Source: Planctomycetota bacterium
GTDB taxonomy: Bacteria; Planctomycetota; Phycisphaerae; Phycisphaerales; UBA1924
Length of the DNA stretch: 64,000 nt
Reading direction: 5' to 3'
Assembly (NCBI GenBank): GCA_017303555.1
Contig: JAFLCN010000019.1
Span: 21,565-85,564 of the forward strand
Numbering within the stretch: the stretch's first letter is position 1; every line of letters begins with the position of its first letter. This document shows, piece by piece, positions 20,587-28,928 of the stretch. The notes under the pieces were generated by a model, which was not told the origin of the DNA, searched no databases, and worked only from the letters and a program-made list of their open reading frames with translations. The translations under genes were made by a program, and so were the position numbers.

Positions 20587-21864
20587 ATGCCTCTGGCGGT
20601 CAGGTGGAATGCGGACCCCGAAAGTGGAAACTCCGTCACGCTCGGCCTGCCAGCCCTGACCCGCACCGCCACAACTCAACCGGAGCTGGGATCGCTCCTC
20701 CAGGAATTGACCCCGGGCGAAAAACGAGCCGGCGGCTCGGGCTGGTTTGGCTGGGTGAGCTACGAGGCGGGGAAGGCGTTCGAATCCGCCGCGATCGGTT
20801 CATCCTCGCCCAAGCCAGATCACGCCTGGCCTCTGGCATCGTTTCAACGAATCGAATCATCCATCTCGTTCGATCTGACTCGAAACACCTGGAGCGTTTC
20901 GAGCGATCCGTTCGGCATCCCGTGGATGCAGCTGGCACGCCCGGGAGACAAAGCGGCTTCGCCACACTTCCTGCCGCGGCTGGATCCACACGCAAACCGC
21001 GAGCGCTACACCAAGAGCGTTGAACGCGCCATCGAATACATCCGCGCAGGGGATGTGTACCAGGTCAATCTCGCGCATCGCTTGAGCGCGCCGTTCACCG
21101 GGTCTCCGCGCTCGCTCTTTGCGCATCTGGCTTCGCGCGCGAAGCCCTGGCACGGCGGCTATTACGAAACCGGCGAGTACGCGCTCGCCAGCATCAGCCC
21201 GGAACTGTTTCTCGAAGCCGATCTGAAGTCGCGCACCGTCCGCACCCGACCGATGAAGGGAACCCGTGCCTTCTCCGAACAGGATCACGATGCCGCGCAC
21301 GCCGACCTTGCATCAAGCGCGAAGGATCGCGCGGAACTGGCGATGATCGTGGACCTCATGCGGAACGACCTCGGACGCATCTGCGAACTCGGCAGCGTGC
21401 GCGTGGAGCAGGATCGCCGCATCGAGCGGCATCAGTCGGGCGTTCTGCAATCCACCGCGACCGTCTCGGGAAAGCTCCGCCCCGGATCCACGCTCTCCGA
21501 CATCCTCCGTGCAACGTTTCCGCCGGGGAGCGTCACGGGCGCTCCCAAGATCCGCGCGATGCAGATCATCGATGAACTCGAGCCGGTCTGCCGCGGGCCC
21601 TACTGCGGCACCATGATCTGGCTCGGCGATGATGGGCGCGTGAGCGCGAACGTGATGATCCGAACGCTCTCTTTCAGCGCCGATCGCCTTCATTACTCCG
21701 TCGGCGCAGGAATTGTCGCCGACAGCCGATCCGACTCCGAATGGCTCGAAACGCTCGATAAGGCTTCGATGCTGCTTTCCCCCGAACGCACGACTGTTCA
21801 GGCCGCGGCAAGCAGCGTTGAAGTTCCCTCACGCTTCAACGGCGCAAAGACGCGCGGATTGTGA
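20587..21864 (+). CDS. pabB: Anthranilate/aminodeoxychorismate synthase component I
   Basis: A chorismate-binding enzyme of about 425 residues, most like PabB, which aminates chorismate to 4-amino-4-deoxychorismate on the way to folate. Marks are RYTKSVERAIEYIRAGDVYQVNLAHRL, SPELFLE, RTRPMKGTR, KDRAELAMIVDLMRNDLGRIC, FPPGSVTGAPKIRAMQIIDELEP and RGPYCGTMIW, the last being typical of PabB. The N-terminal lobe is shortened but present (WFGWVSYEAGKAFE). The start is uncertain: ATG 20587 has no clear Shine-Dalgarno and the frame is open upstream. TrpE is an alternative. No glutaminase or lyase partner lies beside it. Its last 67 bp overlap the convergent GT2 gene. Confidence 0.88.
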   Translation: MPLAVRWNADPESGNSVTLGLPALTRTATTQPELGSLLQELTPGEKRAGGSGWFGWVSYEAGKAFESAAIGSSSPKPDHAWPLASFQRIESSISFDLTRNTWSVSSDPFGIPWMQLARPGDKAASPHFLPRLDPHANRERYTKSVERAIEYIRAGDVYQVNLAHRLSAPFTGSPRSLFAHLASRAKPWHGGYYETGEYALASISPELFLEADLKSRTVRTRPMKGTRAFSEQDHDAAHADLASSAKDRAELAMIVDLMRNDLGRICELGSVRVEQDRRIERHQSGVLQSTATVSGKLRPGSTLSDILRATFPPGSVTGAPKIRAMQIIDELEPVCRGPYCGTMIWLGDDGRVSANVMIRTLSFSADRLHYSVGAGIVADSRSDSEWLETLDKASMLLSPERTTVQAAASSVEVPSRFNGAKTRGL

Positions 21865-22907
21865 GCGAACTGATCGAGGGCGTCCAGCATCGGCCCCGGC
21901 GAAAGGGTACCGACGACGAGCGCTTCAGCCCGAGCTTCGCTCGTTTCCGCAATTCCAAGCTCGTGCATCGCCGCGCGAATCTCCGTCGCGTTCTTCCCTT
22001 CCGCGATCAACGCTGCCGTCCGCACGCCTCGCAGCGACAGATTCCACGCCAGCCCCTCGCGGGCCGCGGCCTGCCCCGTGAACCGCCTCCAAAGCTCTTC
22101 ACTCATCGGCGTGCGCTCCTGTTCGGGCAGTGTCGCCCGCAACTCGCGCAGTCCCGCCCCGAACCCGCCGATCGCGTTTTCTTTCCCCGCAATCGCGCGA
22201 TAGCGACGGCGCATTGCGCGCAGCTGCTCGCGCCGCACATTCTCCGGTGCGTATCTCTGCATGACCCAGCCGTTGTTGCGAACCAGCCGGCCAAGGATCG
22301 TGTTCATATCGCGTCCCGCCGTCACCTTTCGGTGCAGCACGCGGAACGATGGATCGAACACGACCCGATACCCGGCAAGCAGCATCCGCGCCGCGAGGTC
22401 GTATTCCTCGGCGTAATAGTTGAATCGGTGGTCGTAACCACCCAGCGCAACAAACAGCGAGCGCCGAAACGCGACGCCGCAACCGATGAACACTTCGGGC
22501 AGCCCACCCTGCTCGCGCCCGGCGATCGCATCACGCGACGCGCCAAGAAAAATGTCCGCACTCACAGCGCCCACATCCCGGGGCTGGCGACGCAGGCTGT
22601 CGACAAAGTTCAGATCAAGCGGATGCGAATCGTCATCAAGCATGACGATCCAGTCGCTCGCTGGGTCGGCGTGCAAAGCCGCAACATTGCGTGCCGCAGC
22701 GCCCTCGTTCTGCGTCCGCCTCACCAGATCAATCGTCACGCCATTTGACAGAGCCTTCGGCACACGCGCCGCAGGATCCGAAGCGTTGTCAACAACAATG
22801 ATCTCCGCCCCACCCGCCTTTGCATGATCTCCGAGCGCTTCGATACCCCGAAGCGTCTCGCGCAACACATCCGGCCGATTACGTGTTGGAACAACGTACG
22901 TGATCAT
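21798..22907 (-). CDS. Glycosyltransferase family 2
   Basis: A 369-residue GT2 enzyme, cytoplasmic or membrane-peripheral. The GT-A fold is seen in MITYVVPTRNRPDVLRETLRG, IIVVDNASDP, NEGAAARNVA and the DxD-like WIVMLDDDSHPLD that binds metal and the nucleotide sugar. GCGVAFRRSLFVALGGYD and the NYYAEEYDLAARMLLAGYRV segment resemble the acceptor/catalytic region with ED replaced by EEYD. Donor and acceptor are unknown. It lies downstream of the cytidylyltransferase-kinase gene on the same strand, so it likely takes part in the same surface glycan. Its 3' end overlaps pabB on the opposite strand. Confidence 0.88.
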   Translation of the reverse strand: MITYVVPTRNRPDVLRETLRGIEALGDHAKAGGAEIIVVDNASDPAARVPKALSNGVTIDLVRRTQNEGAAARNVAALHADPASDWIVMLDDDSHPLDLNFVDSLRRQPRDVGAVSADIFLGASRDAIAGREQGGLPEVFIGCGVAFRRSLFVALGGYDHRFNYYAEEYDLAARMLLAGYRVVFDPSFRVLHRKVTAGRDMNTILGRLVRNNGWVMQRYAPENVRREQLRAMRRRYRAIAGKENAIGGFGAGLRELRATLPEQERTPMSEELWRRFTGQAAAREGLAWNLSLRGVRTAALIAEGKNATEIRAAMHELGIAETSEARAEALVVGTLSPGPMLDALDQFAHNPRVFAPLKREGTSTLLAAA

Positions 22908-22939
22908 TGCTCGGAACTATTCTCGCCTCTCAACCTCTT

Positions 22940-22992
22940 GACTCTTCTCCGCGCAACTCCGCAAACTCCGCGTACTCCGCGTTCTCTTTTTT
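22940..22992. repeat. Short tandem CTCCGC-type repeat between genes
   Basis: About four imperfect copies of an ACTCCGCRnA-like unit of roughly 10 bp lie between the GT2 gene and the kinase fusion gene, ending in GTTCTCTTTT. Motifs of this kind recur between genes in planctomycete and verrucomicrobial genomes as I recall them. It may be one arm of a dispersed inverted repeat related in style to the elements at 41.9 and 43.6 kb. Confidence 0.4.
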
Positions 22993-23000
22993 CGCCCGGC

Positions 23001-24707
23001 TCAACCAACCGCTCGCCGCGGCCCGATCCCCCGTGCTTCCATCACGTCCGGCGTCGCAAAGGTCAAATGCGCCCCGTGTACGCGCGTCGCCATCTTCCGG
23101 ATCTCGCTCGCCGACACCGGCAGATTTCCCAGTCGCTGCACCTGCACGCCCGCCGCACACGCACCCAGGAACGCGGCAGGCAGAAGCCCGCAGCCCGTCG
23201 CAAGCGCGAGAGACGCCGTCGTCAAGAGCGCATCTCCGCACCCGAGCGCATCGATCGCCATCGGCGATAGCGCCGGCACGTGCTCGCTGCGAAGTCGCCG
23301 CGAGAATGATCCATTCTCCGACGATTCCTGCGAATCCATCGCGAGCCGATCGAACGCAATCAGCCCATCGCCCCCCAAGGTCACGATCGCGTTCTTCGAG
23401 GCCGTCGCCTCCAGCAGCGACCACGTCGCCGCGGGAAGCCCTTCGCTCAGTTGCCTCGTCGCATCGCGCAGTTCGCTTTCGCTGGGGCAAAGCAGGTCCA
23501 TCTCCCGCATCGAAAGCAGATTCGACCGACGCCCGCTGACATCACCACTCAGCACGTTCACCAGCGGACGAAGCGCACCGCACATCTCGGCCGTCAGTGT
23601 TGGCGTGAACAAACCAAGCCCAAAGTCAGCGATAATCGCGACGTCGCACGCGGGCCCGGCTGCCTCCGCCGCAAGCGCAACCAGCGCCCGCTGCTGCGCC
23701 GCATCCAGCACGTACTGCTCGACCTGATCGATCTTGACCATCTTCTGCGTGCCGACCAGAAACCGCTGCTTCTCGGGCAATCGACCGCCCAGGGGCAGCG
23801 AGCGAACCTCGATGCCCTCGGCGTTCAACCGCGCCGCAAGCGATCGGCCTTCCGCGGTTTCGGGAAGGGCGGTCACCAGCACCGGATGCGCACCGAGTGC
23901 CGCGGCATGCCTCGCAATGATCGCCGCGCCTCCGTCGTACCGGCGCTGCTCGAGCGGCCGAAGCGTCATCACCGGGCTTTCGCCCGCAACGTCCGGCCGG
24001 TCGCACATCGTGTACGTATCAACGATCGTCTCCCCCACCACCATCAGCCGCTTGCCGCGGATCTGCGACAAAACATCGCCGAGCGAAGCCATGTCCAGTT
24101 CCGGCGACTGCGTCAGCTGCGCGAGCCTCGCATGGAACGGATCGACCGATTGCTCCATCGCCGCGATCAGCGCGCTCGACGAGAAAACGACATCTCCCGA
24201 GCTGAACACCACGCGCCCGCCATGCCGCTCCACCGTCGAGCGCTCCACGGCAAAGCGCGGATCGTTGTTGAACTCGTATTCCTTCCCCTTCACATACACA
24301 TCCGGCTGCACCCACTCGAGCAGGTCCGATGCCGTCGGCCCCGGCTCAACAAACACAAAGTCCACAAAGTCGAGTGCCGCGAGATTGTCCGCCCGAAGTT
24401 CCTGCGGAATGAGCGGCCGCCCCGTCCCCTTCTTCATCGTGTCATCGCCGGTGATGCTCACCAGCAGCACATCGCCCAGGCTCTTGGCCTGACGCAGATG
24501 CCGGATATGTCCGGGGTGCACGATGTCGAAGCAGCCGTGGCACTGCACGAGCCTCAGTCCCGCCTCGCGCAGCATCGTGCGCACCGTTGTCAGTTGCTCC
24601 CGCGTCACGATCCCGCGGGCAAAGGAGGGCCAGATCCGCTTCTCGCCCGCAGGCAATGGGGCGTCCGGATCGGAGTGGCGGGAACGGCTGGGGTCGGTTA
24701 CGCTCAC
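23001..24707 (-). CDS. Bifunctional nucleotidyltransferase / PfkB sugar kinase, HldE-like with inverted domain order
   Basis: A 568-residue two-domain enzyme. Residues about 35-200 are a cytidylyltransferase-fold domain (LVQCHGCFDIVHPGHIRHLR, TGDDTMKKG, DVYVKGKEYE), and residues about 215-550 a PfkB/ribokinase-like kinase (LMVVGETIVDTYTMCDRPDV, YDGGAAIIARHAAALG, C-terminal DALGCGDALLT as anion hole). E. coli HldE makes ADP-heptose with the kinase first; here the order is reversed. The natural reading is synthesis of an ADP- or CDP-activated heptose-like sugar for surface glycan. The GTG at 24707 is the apparent start. Divergent from the GT4-HAD fusion gene and followed by a GT2 gene. Confidence 0.88.
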   Translation of the reverse strand: MSVTDPSRSRHSDPDAPLPAGEKRIWPSFARGIVTREQLTTVRTMLREAGLRLVQCHGCFDIVHPGHIRHLRQAKSLGDVLLVSITGDDTMKKGTGRPLIPQELRADNLAALDFVDFVFVEPGPTASDLLEWVQPDVYVKGKEYEFNNDPRFAVERSTVERHGGRVVFSSGDVVFSSSALIAAMEQSVDPFHARLAQLTQSPELDMASLGDVLSQIRGKRLMVVGETIVDTYTMCDRPDVAGESPVMTLRPLEQRRYDGGAAIIARHAAALGAHPVLVTALPETAEGRSLAARLNAEGIEVRSLPLGGRLPEKQRFLVGTQKMVKIDQVEQYVLDAAQQRALVALAAEAAGPACDVAIIADFGLGLFTPTLTAEMCGALRPLVNVLSGDVSGRRSNLLSMREMDLLCPSESELRDATRQLSEGLPAATWSLLEATASKNAIVTLGGDGLIAFDRLAMDSQESSENGSFSRRLRSEHVPALSPMAIDALGCGDALLTTASLALATGCGLLPAAFLGACAAGVQVQRLGNLPVSASEIRKMATRVHGAHLTFATPDVMEARGIGPRRAVG

Positions 24708-24853
24708 GCTCTGGTTATCGGCTCTCAGGGCCCCCTACCTGAGCGACTTTGGTCGGGGGAATACCGCCGCCAACCCGCAAACAACGCTTGCCGACCCCCA
24801 CCCCGACTTCCGATATCTCTTTGGGACTCGCCAGGTTCACGCCAGTCCGCCCC

Positions 24854-26533
24854 ATGACCGCTTCTCCGGCCAACCCCGCCTCGATCGTCGCCGATGCACT
24901 CGTCATCGTCCTCGGCCGCACGCACTCGCTGCGGTACTGGGCCGAGACCGGCACGCTCGACCGCGAGCTCGCGCTCTATCGCGCCCTCTCCTCGGGCTAC
25001 CGCAAGATGTTCCTGGTCACCGCCGCGGGCGACGAAGACCAGAAGCTCGCCGACCACGCGGGTTTCAACGCCGAGATCGTCGCGCTCGACCACGCCGATG
25101 CCGCCAGCCTGACGCGCGCCGTTGATCGCATCACCCCCGGCATCCAGTCCGCCACGGTCGTCACCGACGATCTCGTCGCGGGCCAGACTCCCGTCTCGAT
25201 CGCGTCGCGCCTCCGCATGGCCGGTGTTCAAACGGCTCTGATCGCCCGCGGCACATCCATCCCATCCCGCTTCCTCGCGCACGATCCCGGCGCCGATTCC
25301 AAAGAAGCCGCGGATGCGGGCGCCCTCGAATCGCGCCTCCTCCGCTGCTGCGACCTGGTCATCGGCACCACCGAATCCATGGTGGACGATCTCTGCTGGC
25401 GCCACGGCATCAGCTCCGCGCGCAGCGCCGTCGTCCCCGGGCACGTGCTCACGCCACGCGAACTCACCGAAACCCCGCGCGAAAAGAACCACATCCTCTT
25501 CTGCGGCCCGCTCATCTCCCGAAAGCGTGTGGACATCCTGCTCCGCGCCATCTCGTTGCTGCCCGAGCCGCTCTCGCAGGAAGTCACCATCGAGATCATC
25601 GGCGAGGGCGATCAGGGTCAGGCGCTCCGCAGCCTCGCGAGCGAACTCGGCGTCAAGGCCGTTTTCCAGGGCTGGATCAGCCACGCCCGCCTGCTCGAGT
25701 CGATGGCGCGCTGCACCCTCTACGTCGATGCGTCCGCGCTCGAGAACCAGCCCCGCGCGCTCCTCGATGCCATGAGCACCGGCGCTCCCATCGTCGTCGC
25801 CGATATCCGGGGCCTCCGCGACCTGGTGCAGACCGGCGTCACCGGCATCCGCGTTCAGCCCCAGCCCGAAGCCTTCGCGCAGACCATCGAGGGGCTGCTG
25901 CAGGACGAAGACTGGCGCCAAACTCTCGGCAACGGCGCCGCCCGCTTCATCAACACCCAGCTCACCATCGAGCACGTCGCGCCCCGTCACCTCCAGGCGC
26001 ACGCCATCGGCCACGCCGTCGCCCGCGCCCGCCCCAATCCGATCTCCCGCCTCTCCGAAATCCGCCTGCTCGTCTGCGATTTCGACGGCGTCTTCACCGA
26101 CAACCGCGTCCTCACAACCCAGGACGGAAACGAAGCCGTCTTCTGCTCACGAGGCGACGGCATGGGCCTCGAGATGCTCCGCAAGGCGGGCATGTCGATC
26201 TTCGTCCTCAGCAAAGAGGTCAATCCCGTCGTCGCCGCCCGCTGCAGGAAGCTCAAGCTCGATCACCTCCAGGGCATCGATGACAAGCTCCCCACGCTCC
26301 AGAAGCTGGCCGCGGAAAAAGGGCTCTCCGCACGCCAGATCGCCTACGTCGGCAACGATACCAACGACCTCGGACCGCTCTCGTGGGTCGGTCTCCCCGT
26401 CGTCGTCTCCGATGTTCACCCCGACGTGCTGCCCCGCCTCAATCGCTCCGATGTGCTCGTGCTTTCCTGCAAAGGAGGCAGCGGCGCGCTCCGCGAACTC
26501 TGCGATCTCTTTCTCGCAAACAAGCCGCGATAA
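24854..26533 (+). CDS. Glycosyltransferase-HAD phosphatase fusion
   Basis: A 559-residue fusion. The first 390 residues form a GT4-like glycosyltransferase (HILFCGPLISRKRVDILLRAI, IIGEGDQGQALRSLA, ENQPRALLDAMSTGAPIVVADIRGLRDLV). The last 160 residues form a KdsC/CMP-NeuAc-synthase-type HAD phosphatase (LLVCDFDGVFTDNRVLT as motif I with the nucleophilic Asp, VLSKE as motif II, YVGNDTNDLGPLSWVG as motif IV). KdsC-like enzymes dephosphorylate 8- or 9-phosphorylated nine-carbon or eight-carbon acid sugars. Start ATG 24854 has no clear Shine-Dalgarno. The gene diverges from the HldE-like gene, pointing to a shared glycan pathway. Substrates unknown. Confidence 0.87.
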   Translation: MTASPANPASIVADALVIVLGRTHSLRYWAETGTLDRELALYRALSSGYRKMFLVTAAGDEDQKLADHAGFNAEIVALDHADAASLTRAVDRITPGIQSATVVTDDLVAGQTPVSIASRLRMAGVQTALIARGTSIPSRFLAHDPGADSKEAADAGALESRLLRCCDLVIGTTESMVDDLCWRHGISSARSAVVPGHVLTPRELTETPREKNHILFCGPLISRKRVDILLRAISLLPEPLSQEVTIEIIGEGDQGQALRSLASELGVKAVFQGWISHARLLESMARCTLYVDASALENQPRALLDAMSTGAPIVVADIRGLRDLVQTGVTGIRVQPQPEAFAQTIEGLLQDEDWRQTLGNGAARFINTQLTIEHVAPRHLQAHAIGHAVARARPNPISRLSEIRLLVCDFDGVFTDNRVLTTQDGNEAVFCSRGDGMGLEMLRKAGMSIFVLSKEVNPVVAARCRKLKLDHLQGIDDKLPTLQKLAAEKGLSARQIAYVGNDTNDLGPLSWVGLPVVVSDVHPDVLPRLNRSDVLVLSCKGGSGALRELCDLFLANKPR

Positions 26534-26561
26534 GCAAAATCCGAGAAACGGGTCCGAAAAG

Positions 26562-26597
26562 AAAAACACCCGGCGCTCGAGAGAACGCCGGGTGTGT
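26562..26597. terminator. Rho-independent terminator, best on minus
   Basis: ACACCCGGCG (26566-26575) pairs with CGCCGGGTGT (26586-26595). The minus-strand transcript from the Gly-rich gene would end in a U run (complement of AAAAA at 26562-26566); on plus the tract is weak. Confidence 0.75.
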
Positions 26598-26722
26598 CAG
26601 AAACTCGCGCGAACATACGCACGATGAAATCTTGTGTTCGTCACGCCGCGTGCGGGGCTTGAACCTCCCGATTCAAATTCCAAACTCCGGCCCGGCACAC
26701 CTTCGAACGTGACGAACAGGAA

Positions 26723-27844
26723 TTACCACTTCAGCCAGCCGTCATCGATCACGATCAACCCGCCCGGATACGCCGGGTCATCCACGCTGATCGCGACGAT
26801 GCGACCCGTCACGAATCCACGCCCCTGCCGCGGCGGCATGTTCGAATCTCCAGCGCCACGCACGATGATCGTCGGCCGATAGCCGTTGCTCAACGAATCA
26901 ATCGGGCGGCAGCGAACCTCTTTCACGCCCCCCGTTTCCTGAACGCCCTCGAACGTCACCGGCCAAGCCTGCGCCGGAGTCTTGCCCAGGAACAATTCCG
27001 CAGCGGTCGCCCGCGCATCGCCCGTCTCCGCCCGGATCACGCTGACAATCGAAGCCGGGCTCTGCGAGCGATCGAGCGTCCCCCCCGCTCCCATCGACTG
27101 AAACACGGTCGCCGGAGCCGGTGCGCTCGGCTGCGCAACCTGCGGAGCCTGCTGCACCGGTGCCGGAGCCTGAACCACCGTCGTCGTCGGGTTCGGGTTC
27201 ACGAACGTCACAACCTGCGACGGCGCCGATGCGTACACCACCGGCTGCACCGCGGGCGCTGCCGCGTACACGGTGTCCGTCACCGTCACGCTCGGGGCCG
27301 AGGAATACGAGAAAAACCCGCCGCCGTTACTCCCCGCAATACCTACCCCGACGCTCACCGCCGGCCGATCCACCAGGTACGTATTCGGAGCCACCACGAC
27401 CGGAGGCAGATACGTCACCGGGGCGATCACCGGCGGGCAATACGCAAACGGTCGCGGGCCCCAATACGGCCGGCCATAGAACGCCGGAGCGCAATACGGC
27501 CGAACGATCGGCCCGCAATACGGCCGCGGCGGCGGACACCAACCCCGCCCTCCGTAGAAGCCGCTGCTGTAGGAGCCGCCGACAAACGAACCCCCGTTCG
27601 ACACGCCGACAGAAACGCCCCAGCTCGTCCCGCCCCGGTTCCAATTGCCGCCTCCACCATTCCAGTTGCCGCCACCCCCACCACCGCCATTCCAATTGCC
27701 GCCGCCCCGTCCGCCCGCGAAGGCGATCGGGGCGAGCAAGGCAAGGCCTGCGCAGGCGAGTAGCACGCGACCTGTGGAAGACCCGATCGGCGTGCGCGTG
27801 CGATCGCCGGTGCGGAACACCTCGGACCCGTTATGGCTGTTCAT
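26723..27844 (-). CDS. Exported Gly/Pro/Tyr-rich protein
   Basis: A 373-residue protein with an N-terminal basic region and hydrophobic signal (VLLACAGLALLAPIAFAGG). It is followed by GGGNWN repeats, then a Pro/Tyr/Cys-rich section (CPPPRPYCGPIVRPYCAP, GRPYWGPRPFAYCPP), a Val/Ala/Pro-rich linker and a C-terminal globular region of about 110 residues (SIVSVIRAETGDARATAAELF, PAYPGGLIVIDDGWLKW). I do not recognise the C-terminal domain. ATG 27844 was chosen over 27946 because the longer reading adds a region with no features. It probably sits in the cell envelope. A terminator lies 130 bp downstream. Confidence 0.7.
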   Translation of the reverse strand: MNSHNGSEVFRTGDRTRTPIGSSTGRVLLACAGLALLAPIAFAGGRGGGNWNGGGGGGGNWNGGGGNWNRGGTSWGVSVGVSNGGSFVGGSYSSGFYGGRGWCPPPRPYCGPIVRPYCAPAFYGRPYWGPRPFAYCPPVIAPVTYLPPVVVAPNTYLVDRPAVSVGVGIAGSNGGGFFSYSSAPSVTVTDTVYAAAPAVQPVVYASAPSQVVTFVNPNPTTTVVQAPAPVQQAPQVAQPSAPAPATVFQSMGAGGTLDRSQSPASIVSVIRAETGDARATAAELFLGKTPAQAWPVTFEGVQETGGVKEVRCRPIDSLSNGYRPTIIVRGAGDSNMPPRQGRGFVTGRIVAISVDDPAYPGGLIVIDDGWLKW

Positions 27845-28150
27845 GGCTGCTCTCACAACCCCGTTGGCCGCTTTTCCCTCCGGGGGAATGCGGCGCGGTC
27901 GTGCGTAACCGACAGATACTACGGAGCAAATGCCGCTTTGTTTCACGCGAAAACTCTTTTGTTTGTGCCCACTAGCAAATCCGCAACTCTGCGGAGGGAC
28001 CGGAGTCCGATCGCGAACGTCAATATGTAGTTATGGGACCAAGTCCGGCCGCCAATCCGAATCGGCGAAAGCAGGATCTCATCCAAGTTGCCGAAGGGGT
28101 CAACCCGTCGGATGCACCGGCGGATTCCGAACCCCGGACAGGATGACGAC

Positions 28151-28861
28151 ATGATCAAGATTCGTGATGCCAAGACCCGAGGACGCACCAAATGGGGATG
28201 GCTGGATTCCTGGCATTCCTTCAGCTTCGGACGCTACATCGACCGGGCCAACACGCACTTCCGCACCCTTCGCGTCATCAACGACGACTACGTCGCCGGC
28301 GGCGGCGGATTCGAGCCGCACCCGCACGAGGACATGGAGATCATCTCCTACATCGTGGACGGACGGCTCGCGCACAAAGACTGGATGGGTGATGCCGGAA
28401 CCCACGCGCACGAAAGCGGCGCGGGCAGCGTGCAGGTCATGTCGGCCGGAACCGGTGTGACCCACAGCGAGTTCAACCCCTCCAAGACCGAGGCGATGCG
28501 TTTGCTCCAGATCTGGATCTTCCCGGACAAGGAAGGGCACAAGCCCTCGTACGCGCAGCGCGACATCGCCCCGGAAGAAAAGCGAGACAAGCTCGCGCTC
28601 CTGGTCTCGGGGCAAGGCGGCAGCGCGCACCTCAAGATCAACCAGGACGCGAACGTGTACGCGACGGCCCTCTCGCCGGGCAAGAGCGTCTCGCACAAAC
28701 TGGCGCCGGGGCGGGGCGCGTTTGTTCAGGTCGTCGGCGGAAAGATCGACCTGAACGGGAACGAGATGCAGACCGGCGACGGCGCCGCGATCGAGGATGA
28801 GCGCATCGTGACTCTCACCGCGAAGGATGAGTCCGAAGTGCTCCTGTTCGATCTGGCGTAA
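28151..28861 (+). CDS. Pirin family protein
   Basis: A 236-residue pirin, a bicupin protein. The metal site in the N-terminal cupin is visible: HPHEDMEIISYI (two His), the later HSEFNPS with His and Glu, and the typical GSVQVMSAGTGVTHSE. The sequence starts with KTRGRTKWGWLDSWHSFSFG, the conserved pirin opening. Some pirins oxidise quercetin; others act as redox or transcription cofactors, so the role here is open. AGGA lies nine bases before ATG 28151; the frame is open from 28088 but without support. Confidence 0.93.
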   Translation: MIKIRDAKTRGRTKWGWLDSWHSFSFGRYIDRANTHFRTLRVINDDYVAGGGGFEPHPHEDMEIISYIVDGRLAHKDWMGDAGTHAHESGAGSVQVMSAGTGVTHSEFNPSKTEAMRLLQIWIFPDKEGHKPSYAQRDIAPEEKRDKLALLVSGQGGSAHLKINQDANVYATALSPGKSVSHKLAPGRGAFVQVVGGKIDLNGNEMQTGDGAAIEDERIVTLTAKDESEVLLFDLA

Positions 28862-28872
28862 CGAAAATACAG

Positions 28873-28913
28873 AGGTCCTATGGGTCGCATGGAACCCATA
28901 GGACCTGTTTCTT
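28873..28913. terminator. 13-bp perfect hairpin, terminator and GGACCTATGGG-type repeat
   Basis: AGGTCCTATGGGT (28873-28885) pairs perfectly with ACCCATAGGACCT (28894-28906) around eight bases, followed by GTTTCTTTG. It separates the convergent pirin and oligopeptidase genes. The arm sequence resembles the repeat before argS (60586-60622), so it may be a copy of a dispersed palindromic element used as terminator. Confidence 0.7.
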
Positions 28914-28928
28914 TGTGCCGGATTCCAT

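Noticed and set aside
26636..26700. tRNA-like GGTTCAAGCCCC motif on minus
   Set aside because: The T-arm would not pair and no acceptor or anticodon arm can be drawn around it.
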